Source: Paludibacter sp. (GTDB lineage: Bacteria; Bacteroidota; Bacteroidia; Bacteroidales; Paludibacteraceae). Taken from it: DNA of 49,639 bases. The first letter of the stretch is position 1. Each line of letters starts with the position of its first letter. The notes beneath the pieces were generated by a model that saw only the letters and a program-made list of their open reading frames with translations, did not search any database and was not told the origin of the DNA. This document shows positions 1-9,944 of this stretch, in pieces. The translations under genes and the position numbers were made by a program. Where the stretch lies: contig JAUSNQ010000107.1 of NCBI GenBank assembly GCA_030655595.1, positions 1 to 49,639 of the forward strand. The letters run 5' to 3'.

Positions 1-5
1 GCGCC

Positions 6-1601
6 CTATTGTTTTTTTGTTGCTTTTTTAGTTGTTTGAGTGGCAGCTGGTGCAATGTCCATTTCTGCTTTTTTCAATTCCCTTTTCAGCCTTCTTTTTT
101 CCAAATCTTTTTCCGACAACTCTTTACCTTCTTTGCCAGATGATTCTCGCTTCTGTACCCGCAGTTCCTGTGCGTTTTTTGAAGCTTCTTCATACGACAC
201 CCCGCCATAATTTTCGTTGTGTTCTTCTTTCAATGATTTTAGCAATGTTTGTTTTTTGTTTTCGACAAACAAGGTAAACTCATCACGAAGATCTTTCGAA
301 ATATCGGGTGTAGGCAAAGTTGCCAGATAGCCTTCGAAACGTTTTTTGGCAGCTTGTGCTTCTTTGTTGTTTTTATAATCTGTAATCAACTGATATCCCA
401 GCCCGCTTTTCTTGTCACCGCAATAATATAAATCACCGAAATTATCTACAGAATTAGCTTCAAGCAACCATTTTTCTTCACGCAAGATTTTATACTGACC
501 ATAATAGCTCATGGCATAATCGCGATGTTTCTTCGATTTACCAGTCAGCATTGGCATCAGGCTTATTCCATCAAGGTCTTTGTGATTCTTAGGCTTTACA
601 TTGGCATAATCCAAAGCAGTTACTGTCACATCCGTAATTTCAACAGGCTGATTATATACAGCCGGTTTGATTGTGCCCGGACAACTTACGATTAGTGGTG
701 TTCGTGGTCCCCATTCGGTTACACTTGACTTCCCAACACCCTGTGTGCCATTATCGCCAAGGAAGAAAACAATTGTATTTTCTCTGATTCCCAAATCATC
801 TAATTTTTTGAGTAGTTTTCCGACCATTTTATCCGTGTATTCAGCATTGGCTTTTCTTGCTTCAGGTGAATTCAATTTTAGATTGGGATGATCAGGCGTT
901 CCAATCCAGGGGGTATGCATCAAGACCATGGGATAATATGCAAAGAAAGGCTTCTTATCTTTTACACTTTTTTCCATGAACTGAGCCAGAAAATCGGAAA
1001 ACATATCCGGACCATAATCCGTTGGTTTGGTGGCAATGTGTTTGCCATTAACTGCGATACCCGGTTGCCAGAAACGCGATGTTGATTTACTTCCCTCCGG
1101 ATAAAAACCACCCAAGTACTTCTCTCCTTTCGGTAAATAGCCTGTATAAATCCACGACATATACTGATCGAAACCACACTCAGTAATCATTGTAGGCAAA
1201 CTTCCTGTCAACTGCCATTTTCCTGCAAAAGCAGTTCCGTAACCTGCATCTTTAAAAATCTGACCAAAGGTATATTCATCTTTTGCAAGATCACTATCGC
1301 GACCTGCGCCTCCTGCATCGCGGCCTTTCATGTTTAGCCAGCCGGTTTTAAAACCACGCTTTCCGGTCATCAATGCAACACGCGACGGACTGCTAACTGG
1401 TGTAGCGAGGAAAGAATTGAACATGGCGCCCTGTTCAGCCATTTTGTTTAAGAATGGAGTATCGTTTACTTTGCCGCCATAGCATCCTAATTCCATGGCT
1501 CCCATATCATCGGCCATAATAATCACTACATTTTTCTGTTGTTGTGCAGTAACAGTAGCTACCGAAGCTGTTGCCAGCATGGAATACAAAAGTCTTTTCA
1601 T
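6..1601 (-). CDS. Sulfatase, serine-type (formylglycine-dependent), exported
   Basis: This 531-residue protein belongs to the alkaline-phosphatase-like sulfatase superfamily and should hydrolyse sulfate esters on glycans. A signal peptide covers about residues 1-19. The metal-binding DD pair is at 31-32, and the activation motif SSPSR places the residue converted to formylglycine at Ser70, followed by the usual ALMTG. A second metal motif (FFLGDNGTQ) lies near residue 280. A Ser in this position needs an anaerobic radical-SAM maturase (anSME); none is encoded in the window. The last 70 or so residues are an unusual Lys/Glu-rich charged tail ending in KKATKKQ, outside the catalytic fold. It is the last gene of the susC transcription unit visible here, 21 bp after the GxGYxYP gene. 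The sulfated sugar cannot be assigned. Confidence 0.93.
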   Translation of the reverse strand: MKRLLYSMLATASVATVTAQQQKNVVIIMADDMGAMELGCYGGKVNDTPFLNKMAEQGAMFNSFLATPVSSPSRVALMTGKRGFKTGWLNMKGRDAGGAGRDSDLAKDEYTFGQIFKDAGYGTAFAGKWQLTGSLPTMITECGFDQYMSWIYTGYLPKGEKYLGGFYPEGSKSTSRFWQPGIAVNGKHIATKPTDYGPDMFSDFLAQFMEKSVKDKKPFFAYYPMVLMHTPWIGTPDHPNLKLNSPEARKANAEYTDKMVGKLLKKLDDLGIRENTIVFFLGDNGTQGVGKSSVTEWGPRTPLIVSCPGTIKPAVYNQPVEITDVTVTALDYANVKPKNHKDLDGISLMPMLTGKSKKHRDYAMSYYGQYKILREEKWLLEANSVDNFGDLYYCGDKKSGLGYQLITDYKNNKEAQAAKKRFEGYLATLPTPDISKDLRDEFTLFVENKKQTLLKSLKEEHNENYGGVSYEEASKNAQELRVQKRESSGKEGKELSEKDLEKRRLKRELKKAEMDIAPAATQTTKKATKKQ

Positions 1602-1622
1602 TTCAAATATTGTTTATTAAGA

Positions 1623-3122
1623 TTAATTTTTGATATTGTCTTTTACAAGTTGCATCAGTTGTTCGGCATTAACCAGCTCTACATCAGAATTCAGCATCTT
1701 GATAAATCTTTCTACTTCACCAATGTCGTAACTCCAGGCATGCACTACAACCGCCGAATATCCATCTTTCGAATAGGGATTTCTGGGTGCCTTGTTGATT
1801 GCTTCAGCAATTTTTTCAAGTGGATCCATGGGTATCCAAAGTCTGTATTTCAGCGAAATTACCGGTTTGTCTCCGATGAAATAAATATCACCATTCCATT
1901 TTGCATAATTCCCATAATCCATATAATAGAGCCCTTTTACATCGGGCATCTTTTGCATCATGTCGGTCAACAAAACCTTTTGTTCTTTTCTGAAATCAAG
2001 AAAATCCATGATCACAAGATAATCCATACCACAAGCCTTCATATACTGATTGGTGAGAGTCGAAAACTCACCGATATTTTTGTGTTTAGAAGGAAATGTA
2101 TAGCCGACACCACTGACTCCCCCCACAAAAGCATGCGACGCTGGCAATGAACGCATATAATAATCGTGTACTACCGGTGAAATATCTTTTAATCTTGGTG
2201 GATACATCCAACTGATGGGGTATTTATTCGCAGCAGGGTGGTCTTTGTATTTCCCTTTGGCTACCAGTCCCGAATAATGCCAGTTAATATTATCTCCGTC
2301 ACTGATTAGAATCATGGCATAATGCTTTTTCGCATCTGTCTTTGGAGTTTTAACTATTCTCTTCTGTAACACTGTTGACTTCCAATTTTTCACTGACTCA
2401 AAAAAAGACAAATTCATGGTATTTCCCGTAGGCAAAGTATACAATCCGTACTCAGCTGCCAACCCTACATCCCTTTTTTCATCTCCGTAAGGACTCGCCC
2501 AGCCCAGACGTGGTGAATTGGGCTCGATAAGCGAATAAAAACGCTTTGTCTGTTCAGGTTTGCCCTTTTCATTGATGACAATCAATTTATTGGAGATGGC
2601 ATAATCAGCCATCGAATAAGGTTTTTTACCGGTAGGCTGAACAATGCCGTTGCGGTTATAGTGAACCAAATGGCGATTGACATATTCCCACAGCCATGCT
2701 TCATCTTTCCCTCTGACATCCAGTTTACATTTCAAGCCTCTTGCTTGAACAAATTGTTCAGTCTCACCTGTTACCACCACCGCTTGATGCGGAATAGACG
2801 CGGCAATTCCAACAACAATGTTATCGGAATCACACAAAACATAGCCGTTGGCATATTTCATGTAATGATCGAGTGTTTCCTCAAAACTGCTTTGTTTAAA
2901 CTTCAAATCATTAGCCAACAGATTTTTCAACCATATTTCATAACTGCCGATCTCAAGAAAGAAAGGCTGTTGTGCTCTGGCAGCGAGTCCTTGCAGAGTA
3001 GTTAAAAGCGTAATCTGAGCATCTGAAAGTTTTTTACAACTCACATAATCAATTGGTGCTGAAGGAGATATTTTGCCTACACCAATAAATAAAAGCATCA
3101 ACAAGAAGATTAATTTTCGCAT
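1623..3122 (-). CDS. GxGYxYP-family putative glycoside hydrolase, exported
   Basis: The protein carries the signature GVGYTFP near residue 330, which defines the GxGYxYP putative glycoside hydrolase family; here the second tyrosine is Phe. The family is common in Bacteroidota polysaccharide loci and its biochemical activity is not established. An in-frame ATG 24 bases upstream (3146) would overlap the preceding gene. I prefer 3122 because it begins MRKLIFLLMLLFIGVG, a compact signal peptide, and leaves a 17-bp spacer. Conserved-looking blocks include ISDGDNINWHYSG (possible acidic active-site cluster) and YYMDYGNYAKW. Its place between a phosphoesterase and a sulfatase in the unit suggests trimming of a decorated glycan; the exact role is inference. 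Confidence 0.85.
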   Translation of the reverse strand: MRKLIFLLMLLFIGVGKISPSAPIDYVSCKKLSDAQITLLTTLQGLAARAQQPFFLEIGSYEIWLKNLLANDLKFKQSSFEETLDHYMKYANGYVLCDSDNIVVGIAASIPHQAVVVTGETEQFVQARGLKCKLDVRGKDEAWLWEYVNRHLVHYNRNGIVQPTGKKPYSMADYAISNKLIVINEKGKPEQTKRFYSLIEPNSPRLGWASPYGDEKRDVGLAAEYGLYTLPTGNTMNLSFFESVKNWKSTVLQKRIVKTPKTDAKKHYAMILISDGDNINWHYSGLVAKGKYKDHPAANKYPISWMYPPRLKDISPVVHDYYMRSLPASHAFVGGVSGVGYTFPSKHKNIGEFSTLTNQYMKACGMDYLVIMDFLDFRKEQKVLLTDMMQKMPDVKGLYYMDYGNYAKWNGDIYFIGDKPVISLKYRLWIPMDPLEKIAEAINKAPRNPYSKDGYSAVVVHAWSYDIGEVERFIKMLNSDVELVNAEQLMQLVKDNIKN

Positions 3123-3139
3123 TATATGAAAGTATCTGA

Positions 3140-5362
3140 TTACCATATTATTTTATATTTGCTGTTTCTATCAACTTTCATGGTCAATCTTTCGTTTTTG
3201 AAATTGAAAGTTTTAGTACCAATGACTTGTTGAGGTTTTTCTTTGCAAACGATCTCAATTTCACCAAAACCATGTGACCATAAATGCGAAGTAGTAAATT
3301 CAATTTCTTTTTTATTTGGGGTAGCCTCTGTGATTGTTACAGATTTAATGTGTCGTACCCGGTGTACATAGGGCAAATCGGTTTTCTGCATCGGAACTAT
3401 CACAATCTCTTCACGTGGTGAAAAGTGATTCCTGAGGGGTCCGACTGTCAATTTTCCGTTTTCGTAAATCGATGCTGCATTTCTGACCTGATATTTCGGT
3501 GCGACTTGCTTTTCAATCCACGTTACACGACTGTTTCCTTTTACATCAAACTCATAACAGCTTTTGTAAGGCGCATGATCACTCAGTTTAAAACTATGAA
3601 TTGTGCCGACAGGCAAGGCTCCTTTGAAATCAAAACTGCGATTGTCAACTGTAATTTTTGGAGAAAGCGTAACCGAAGCATTTTCTGCATCCGACAGCAT
3701 CAACTTGAATGAGTGGATATCAACATCAGTTTTCAGTGCCGAAAAAGAAATGCCAACCGTCAACATAAATTCATTATCGACTTCCCTATCGGTATAAATC
3801 GTTTTAATTTGTTCCAAAGATGGTATTTCGAATGTCCAGCTTAGTTTTTGATTGCCACCCTTTAGTTTTTGCGTCTTTCCTTCCAGTTCGAAAACCTGCA
3901 CAAAATGTTTTTCGTACACACGGCAAATCAACCTGGCTGTCTGACCTCCCTGCTTTGTCAGCATATCACTGGTCAAAGTGTATTTATTCCCCGGAGCACA
4001 TTTGTAATAGCTTCGTTGCGAAAGCGTTGCATTTGGGGCAAAAATGGCTTTCGACTCAGCAAGATTGCCGCGTTTTAAAATTCGAACGCCCGGATCAAGC
4101 CATTTCCAGGTTTCATCACTTTTCACTTTATTCTCTTCGTTCGGTTCAAAAGAGTAGCCCGAAAGATGTTTTGTTTGCCAATCCGATGCCGTACGTTGGG
4201 TATACACTTTAAAATCAGGATTTTCGTTGATGACCGGACTGTTTGCTCCTGTGATAAACAATTGCCGCTGACCACCTGCATGATGATGAAAAGCATGCAG
4301 TTTCTGACCATGTGGTGAACCTCCAAAACCATAATTCACGGCAACAGGTTCTGCTGCGTTAAATGAAGTAGCTCTGTTTAACCGATAACTAAGATGATTA
4401 AAACCTCCCATCTCGTCGAAGAACTTATTCTGCGTTGCACTGAAACATCTTATCTCCACGTAGTCATTGCTGACTTCGAAAAATATTCCGCCCAAATTGC
4501 CACCGCCATAATAATTAGTTGCTTTGTATTCGTGCCAGGTACCCGGGTCAAAACCACCGATGCGTCCATTCGAAACATATACAGTTCCGGCGATAGGCAC
4601 AACTTCATAGGTATGATTATGACCGTGCATCCAGGCAACAATATTCGGATAAAGTTTAAATAAGGTCAGCAACACTTCACTATTTGTCGTTTGACGATAA
4701 CCAATGTCGGTAAAGTACTCAGTAGTTCCTTTCAGTGAGTTGTGACTTAAAATGATGGTCGTTTTATCCTTGTGGACATCGAGGTCTAATTTAAGCCACG
4801 CCACCTCAGCATCACTGATGTAGCCCTGATCCATGACCTGTGGAAGTGAAACGAAATGAATTCCTTTGATATCAAAACTATAATAAGGCTGACATTCAAC
4901 ACTTCCAAGCACATTCGACTTAAATTCAGCATCATAATCATAATACGGATCATCCAAGGTCAGCGAATTGTTGTTTTCATGATTTCCTACGACAAAGAAA
5001 AAAGGAGTCGTCCTGCAACCACCCTGAATCACATCCGTCCAATCGCCCCGCGCCACATCTTTCGCATAATCGTGGTGCGCATCACCGGTATCGACAAAAA
5101 CATCCAAATCCGGAAATTTGTCCATGATGACATCCATGATCAATTCCTGCTCTTTCGGTGTTGGCTGGGATTTACTCAACCAACCAAAATGCGCATCTGA
5201 CACAATAAATCCCTGCAGCACCTCATCTGATGATTTTGCGTACGCATTTTTGATATTATTGGGAGCTGCTTTTGCACTGTTGCCATTGGCAATATTTTCA
5301 ATAATAGGCGCTGATGCTAATGCTATTGAATGTTTCAGAAAACTTCTTCGACTAACTTTCAT
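3140..5362 (-). CDS. Tat-exported calcineurin-like metallophosphoesterase (copy 1)
   Basis: This 740-residue protein has a complete calcineurin-like metallophosphoesterase core: SDAHFG (Asp56, His58), TGDAHHD (Asp94), GNHE (126-129), SHN (His207) and GHNH (247-250). The N-terminus contains a twin-arginine motif, SRRSFLK, before a hydrophobic stretch, so export in folded form through Tat is likely, consistent with metal loading in the cytoplasm. About 430 residues follow the catalytic domain and look beta-rich, possibly a substrate-binding module. It is a paralogue of the next gene upstream (5381-7519), with the same architecture. The neighbouring GH92 mannosidase makes phosphorylated glycan a plausible substrate, but the family also includes phosphodiesterases and nucleotidases. 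Confidence 0.9.
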   Translation of the reverse strand: MKVSRRSFLKHSIALASAPIIENIANGNSAKAAPNNIKNAYAKSSDEVLQGFIVSDAHFGWLSKSQPTPKEQELIMDVIMDKFPDLDVFVDTGDAHHDYAKDVARGDWTDVIQGGCRTTPFFFVVGNHENNNSLTLDDPYYDYDAEFKSNVLGSVECQPYYSFDIKGIHFVSLPQVMDQGYISDAEVAWLKLDLDVHKDKTTIILSHNSLKGTTEYFTDIGYRQTTNSEVLLTLFKLYPNIVAWMHGHNHTYEVVPIAGTVYVSNGRIGGFDPGTWHEYKATNYYGGGNLGGIFFEVSNDYVEIRCFSATQNKFFDEMGGFNHLSYRLNRATSFNAAEPVAVNYGFGGSPHGQKLHAFHHHAGGQRQLFITGANSPVINENPDFKVYTQRTASDWQTKHLSGYSFEPNEENKVKSDETWKWLDPGVRILKRGNLAESKAIFAPNATLSQRSYYKCAPGNKYTLTSDMLTKQGGQTARLICRVYEKHFVQVFELEGKTQKLKGGNQKLSWTFEIPSLEQIKTIYTDREVDNEFMLTVGISFSALKTDVDIHSFKLMLSDAENASVTLSPKITVDNRSFDFKGALPVGTIHSFKLSDHAPYKSCYEFDVKGNSRVTWIEKQVAPKYQVRNAASIYENGKLTVGPLRNHFSPREEIVIVPMQKTDLPYVHRVRHIKSVTITEATPNKKEIEFTTSHLWSHGFGEIEIVCKEKPQQVIGTKTFNFKNERLTMKVDRNSKYKIIW

Positions 5363-5380
5363 GTTTGTAAAATTGTTGTT

Positions 5381-7519
5381 TTAAGCAATAACTATTTCAC
5401 TTCCCGATTTAACCTGAATAATATACTTGTTCCCATTTTTCGCCCACGATACAGCACCAGTAACTTTCAAATCTGGACTTGTAGAATAAATTTCAATCTC
5501 ACTTCTTTCCGACAGTGTTTCAAGCACTTTCACTTTTATTTTTGCATTTCCTTTCTCTAATGGGAAAATCTCTGCTTTATTCACATTCCGCATCCTATAT
5601 ACAAATGTTTTTCCTGTAAAATCAAAAAACGGATGAATGACTACCTCTTTTTTATGTGAAAAAAGATTTCTCATCGGACCCACCATAATAGAAGTCGGAC
5701 GATCTTCGCACTGCGCTCCCAAAACCTGCCATTGCAGATTATTCACTTTCATCAACCACGTAGCCATGCCATTTCCAGCGGCACCGACAGTGATTACCGA
5801 ACGGTTTCCTTTGCGCGCATTCACTGCGTATTTCTCAAATTGATTTGCCTGCAGATTTTTTTTCACCGCAAAAAGCTGATCGTTCACTTTTACTGATGGA
5901 TTTTTGGTAATCATTTCTGCATTTGCAAATTCCAACGCAACTTGATGCACCATGATTGGTTTATGAATTGCTGAAAACTCAATATCAACAGAAATATTAA
6001 AAACAGTATCTGAATTTTCATCGGTATAAATCGACAAGTGTTTCTTTTCTTCGGGAAACTTGGCAATATGTGTGAAAGTCTGTCTCTTTCCGGATAAAGT
6101 AAATTCATTACTGGAAAAAGCCCGCACTTCATTTCCTGAGCTATCGTGCATTTTAGTGATAATCGTCAATTGCTGACCACCTCCTTCATTGCCCTGCACA
6201 TCTAAGGACACTTTATAATCCTGACCAGCCGCAACCCTGTAATAGGTGTACTTATTGTGCGATGAACGTGGAAGTGTCATCGTGGCCTTTTTACCTGTTG
6301 CCAACATCAACACACCCGGGTCAGTCCATTCGTACGACGATTTATTATTTGAGATACTACAACCCATCAACTGGCGGTCGTTTGATGGCTTTCGGTTCAT
6401 AAAATACAGAAAATCGGGATCTTCATTGATGATGGGACCATCAACCCCTGCAATAAACAAATCCATGGATTTGGAACCTGAAATATGATGGTGGAAAAGA
6501 GGAGCTTTAGCGCCATTCCTGACACGACCGGCACCTATGGCGTATGCAGCCGGCTCAGTCATATTAAAACTGGTTTTTATATCCAATGTCCCTCTGTATA
6601 ATTCGCTTTGATCAAACTCGTCCACGTATTTATCAAATTCAGCACTGTAACAACGAATATCAACTTTATTTTTCGACACCTCGAAATAGATTCCTCCCAA
6701 TCCATGTTTTCCTTTACTCGGATCAAAACCACCGATTCGGCCGTTTGAAATAAATAGTTTATTGAATTTATCGACCACTTCATAATTGTGATTGTGTCCG
6801 TACATCCAGGCAATACAATTGGGGTATTGATTCATCAAATCAATAATTTCCTGACTGTTAACCACACCTCTGTAGCCTGGTTCATAATTTTTGGATAAAC
6901 CAATCAAACTATTGTGCGACAATAGAATTGTAGTCCTATCTTTATTCAATTCCAAATCCAGCTTCAGCCAATCCAGCAATTCTTTGGGGATATACACAGC
7001 CCTGATTAGTTCAGGTACCGAGACAAAATGAATACCTTTTAAATCGAAACTGAAATACGGGCGAAACTCATGACTTCCCAGCTGACCGCAGACCATTTCT
7101 GCGTCATTTTTTTTCGGATGCGTAATCTCATGATTTCCTGGAACGTAAAAAAACGGTGCAGGCTCATCCTGATACATGATGATATCAGACCAATCACCCC
7201 TTTCTTTATCCCTATCGTCGCCATTGTGGTGTGCATCACCTGTATCCAAAAACACATCTAATTTAGGGAACTTCCTGCGGATAGCATTGATCATGACTTT
7301 CTGCTTTTCTATTGCAGGTTGTTGTGTATTTTCCCATCCGAAATGTGCATCCGAAACAATAAATCCTCTCAATACTTCGGTACTTGAAGATGCAGCTTGA
7401 CTTTTGCCTGCGGTTTGAGTAACTGCAGATGCTGATAATGCAAAAAGTTTATTGCTGAGTAAAAGGCTCATCGACAAAGTCGCAGATTGTTTTAAAAATT
7501 CTCTTCTGTTATTTTTCAT
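5381..7519 (-). CDS. Tat-exported calcineurin-like metallophosphoesterase (copy 2)
   Basis: This 712-residue protein is a paralogue of the adjacent 740-residue gene. It starts with a twin-arginine motif, NRREFLKQS, then repeats the metallophosphoesterase motifs: VSDAHFGW, DTGDAHHNGD, PGNHE, LLSHNS and YGHNHNYEV. The sequence following the core (for example SNGRIGGFDPS and the histidine-rich LFHHHISG) matches blocks in the partner, so the duplication covers the whole protein rather than one domain. The genes are 18 bp apart and co-directional with GH92 upstream. Two diverged full-length copies suggest two related phosphate linkages or positions, which is an inference. Confidence 0.9.
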   Translation of the reverse strand: MKNNRREFLKQSATLSMSLLLSNKLFALSASAVTQTAGKSQAASSSTEVLRGFIVSDAHFGWENTQQPAIEKQKVMINAIRRKFPKLDVFLDTGDAHHNGDDRDKERGDWSDIIMYQDEPAPFFYVPGNHEITHPKKNDAEMVCGQLGSHEFRPYFSFDLKGIHFVSVPELIRAVYIPKELLDWLKLDLELNKDRTTILLSHNSLIGLSKNYEPGYRGVVNSQEIIDLMNQYPNCIAWMYGHNHNYEVVDKFNKLFISNGRIGGFDPSKGKHGLGGIYFEVSKNKVDIRCYSAEFDKYVDEFDQSELYRGTLDIKTSFNMTEPAAYAIGAGRVRNGAKAPLFHHHISGSKSMDLFIAGVDGPIINEDPDFLYFMNRKPSNDRQLMGCSISNNKSSYEWTDPGVLMLATGKKATMTLPRSSHNKYTYYRVAAGQDYKVSLDVQGNEGGGQQLTIITKMHDSSGNEVRAFSSNEFTLSGKRQTFTHIAKFPEEKKHLSIYTDENSDTVFNISVDIEFSAIHKPIMVHQVALEFANAEMITKNPSVKVNDQLFAVKKNLQANQFEKYAVNARKGNRSVITVGAAGNGMATWLMKVNNLQWQVLGAQCEDRPTSIMVGPMRNLFSHKKEVVIHPFFDFTGKTFVYRMRNVNKAEIFPLEKGNAKIKVKVLETLSERSEIEIYSTSPDLKVTGAVSWAKNGNKYIIQVKSGSEIVIA

Positions 7520-7604
7520 ATCTTGATGATTTCTTTCTAATAATTTATACGCCAGACAATCAGACTCTTTCTTGCTGGAATCGTTTACTCCGGATGTTCT
7601 TAAT

Positions 7605-9899
7605 TTAATTTTTTTTACCGTTTGACATTGAAAACGGACTTGAGTTTGCGGCCCATTTATAATTAGGTTTGTTGCTCATTATAAATTCCAACTCTCCCCC
7701 ATCCATAATTTCCTGGTGGGTAATGAATGAGTTATTGAATTTTTTTCCATTGAGTTTTGCCGATTGAATGTAAATATTCTCAGGGCTATTGTTTTGAGTA
7801 ATGACGGTAAACTGATTCCCATTCTCCAAATGAATGGTTGCTTTATCGAAAAGCGGAGATCCAATTACATACTCTCTACTTCCGGGACAAACAGGATAAA
7901 AGCCCAGCGCAGAAAACACATACCAAGCCGAAGTTTGCCCATTATCTTCATCACCGCACAATCCCGACTCCGATGAATCATACAACTTACTCATCACTTC
8001 TCTTACCCTTTGTTGGGTCTTATAAGGCTGTCCTGCATAGTTATATAAATAAATTGCATGTTGAATAGGTTGATTTCCGTGCGCATACTGACCCATTTCG
8101 CACAACACCATTTCGGTCATCTCATGAATTACTTTCTTATAATTTGTATAATCGAATGTTGGCTCTGCAACGAATAAAGAGTCCATTCTTTCAATAAAAC
8201 GCTTTTTGCCGCCCATTAGTTGTATCAGGCCGGCAGGGTCGTGCATGACTGTAAAACTCCAGTGCCAGGACGAACCTTCCGTAAATGAGCCACCCCATGC
8301 ATCCGGACGGAACGGTGTCAACCATTTCCCTTTATCATCTTTCGGACGAACAAAATTTATGTTGCTATCGAACACGTTCTTATAATTCATGGCTCTTTTT
8401 GCGTATAAATCAACAACTTCTTGCGGTTTACCCAAAGCTTTAGCCATGATGCTGATGCAATAATCGTTATAAGCATATTCGAGCGTTTTCGAAACACTTT
8501 CAGTCTTACCAACATTATAAGGGATATATCCCATTTTATTGTACCATTTCACACCATCTCTTCCGACCGCTTCAATCGGTCCTTCATTATTAGCTCCCTT
8601 AACCATTGCTTCAAAAGCCATTTCGGCATCGAAACCTCTGATCCCTTTGATATAAGCATCAGCAACGAGCGAAACAGAGTTTTGTCCTATCATACAATCT
8701 TTGTAACCCGGGCTACACCATTCGGGAAACCAACCTCCTTCTTTGTAATAATTATTCAGAGATGAAATGATTTCACTGCTTATCGAAGGATAAACCATGG
8801 TAAAGAAAGGATGTACAGCCCTGAAAGTATCCCAAAAACCATTATCGGTATAATAGAACCCATCTTCTATTTTACCATTCAACGGACTGTAATGTTTTAT
8901 TTTTCCGTCAGCAGTTGTTTCATGTAGTCTCCGTGGAAAGAGTAAAGTGCGGTATAGTGCAGTATAAAAAGTTTTTCTTTCTTCCAGAGTGCCGCCTTCA
9001 ACCTGTATCTTATCCATCAAAACAGTCCATGCTTTTTTATTTTTTGCTGTCAGTTCATCGAAACCGGCATTATTGATTTCACGTTTCAGATTTACCTTTG
9101 CCTGTTCTAATCCGATAAAAGAAGAACCTATTCTCACCAATGCCTGATTAGCAGGAGTTAATTTGAGTCTGACATACATGCCCACATTCACACCTTTAAT
9201 CGAAGTTTGATTTGGAACAGGAGCATTTTTATTGAAAACACCGTATTCTAATATTTCTTGATCGAAAGCAATTACAAAATGTGTTGCGAAATTAGCAGGC
9301 AAATTGGCTTTGTTATTGGGCGCATACCATTTTGAATAGCCTGTGAGTTTGCCGTTTTTCACATCCAAATCAAGTTTGCCCTCTCCATGAAATCCATCGA
9401 TAATCAAATAAGCATTCTCGCGATCAGCATAATGCAAACGGAAAACGGAACCGCTGTTGGTTGCAGTTAACTCTGTTTTAATCTTTTCTTTGTGGAATAA
9501 AACACTGTAATAATAAGGTCGTGCAACTTCATTTTCATGTTTAAAAGCCAATCCTCTCTGTTTTGATGCAAATACCTTTTTATTGTTAGTCGGGAACACT
9601 GAAAAACATCCGTAGTCATTGATCCATGGGCTGGGTTGATGTGTTTGCTTAAATCCTCTGATGATCGAATCGTTGTAGACATACTGCCAACCATTGCCGT
9701 TTACACCGGTTTGAGGAGTCCAAAAATTGGTTCCCCACGGAACAGCAACGGCGGGATAGGTATTGCCGGTCGAAATTTCAAATGAAGAATCTGTCCCTTG
9801 TAGCGGGTTCACCAAATCCACTGACTCTATGGCATTGGCGCTAAGAATCAGTATCGAGCACATCCCGACTAACGAATTTTTACAAAATTTTATCATCAC
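7605..9899 (-). CDS. Glycoside hydrolase family 92 exo-alpha-mannosidase
   Basis: This is a full-length GH92 enzyme (764 residues; the family usually runs near 750). GH92 members are calcium-dependent exo-acting alpha-mannosidases that invert configuration. The N-terminal NPLQGTDSSFEISTGNTYPA and VPWGTNFWTPQTG are typical of the family. The general-acid region TEGSSWHWSF is near residue 540, and the acidic block GDEDNGQTSAWY is near residue 650. A signal peptide covers about residues 1-23. Usual family sequence in the acid region is closer to EGNAWQY, so WHW is a local variant that could alter the +1 subsite. Linkage preference (1,2, 1,3, or phosphodiester) cannot be read from sequence alone. 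It lies between susD and the two phosphoesterases. Confidence 0.95.
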   Translation of the reverse strand: MMIKFCKNSLVGMCSILILSANAIESVDLVNPLQGTDSSFEISTGNTYPAVAVPWGTNFWTPQTGVNGNGWQYVYNDSIIRGFKQTHQPSPWINDYGCFSVFPTNNKKVFASKQRGLAFKHENEVARPYYYSVLFHKEKIKTELTATNSGSVFRLHYADRENAYLIIDGFHGEGKLDLDVKNGKLTGYSKWYAPNNKANLPANFATHFVIAFDQEILEYGVFNKNAPVPNQTSIKGVNVGMYVRLKLTPANQALVRIGSSFIGLEQAKVNLKREINNAGFDELTAKNKKAWTVLMDKIQVEGGTLEERKTFYTALYRTLLFPRRLHETTADGKIKHYSPLNGKIEDGFYYTDNGFWDTFRAVHPFFTMVYPSISSEIISSLNNYYKEGGWFPEWCSPGYKDCMIGQNSVSLVADAYIKGIRGFDAEMAFEAMVKGANNEGPIEAVGRDGVKWYNKMGYIPYNVGKTESVSKTLEYAYNDYCISIMAKALGKPQEVVDLYAKRAMNYKNVFDSNINFVRPKDDKGKWLTPFRPDAWGGSFTEGSSWHWSFTVMHDPAGLIQLMGGKKRFIERMDSLFVAEPTFDYTNYKKVIHEMTEMVLCEMGQYAHGNQPIQHAIYLYNYAGQPYKTQQRVREVMSKLYDSSESGLCGDEDNGQTSAWYVFSALGFYPVCPGSREYVIGSPLFDKATIHLENGNQFTVITQNNSPENIYIQSAKLNGKKFNNSFITHQEIMDGGELEFIMSNKPNYKWAANSSPFSMSNGKKN

Positions 9900-9944
9900 T
9901 ATACTTCTTTATAATTTATACAATCTTTTTTATACCTAAATAAA

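Noticed and set aside
1539..2150. 203-residue plus-strand open frame
   Set aside because: Antisense to the GxGYxYP gene and part of the sulfatase gene, with a Cys/His/Ile-rich composition typical of shadow frames.
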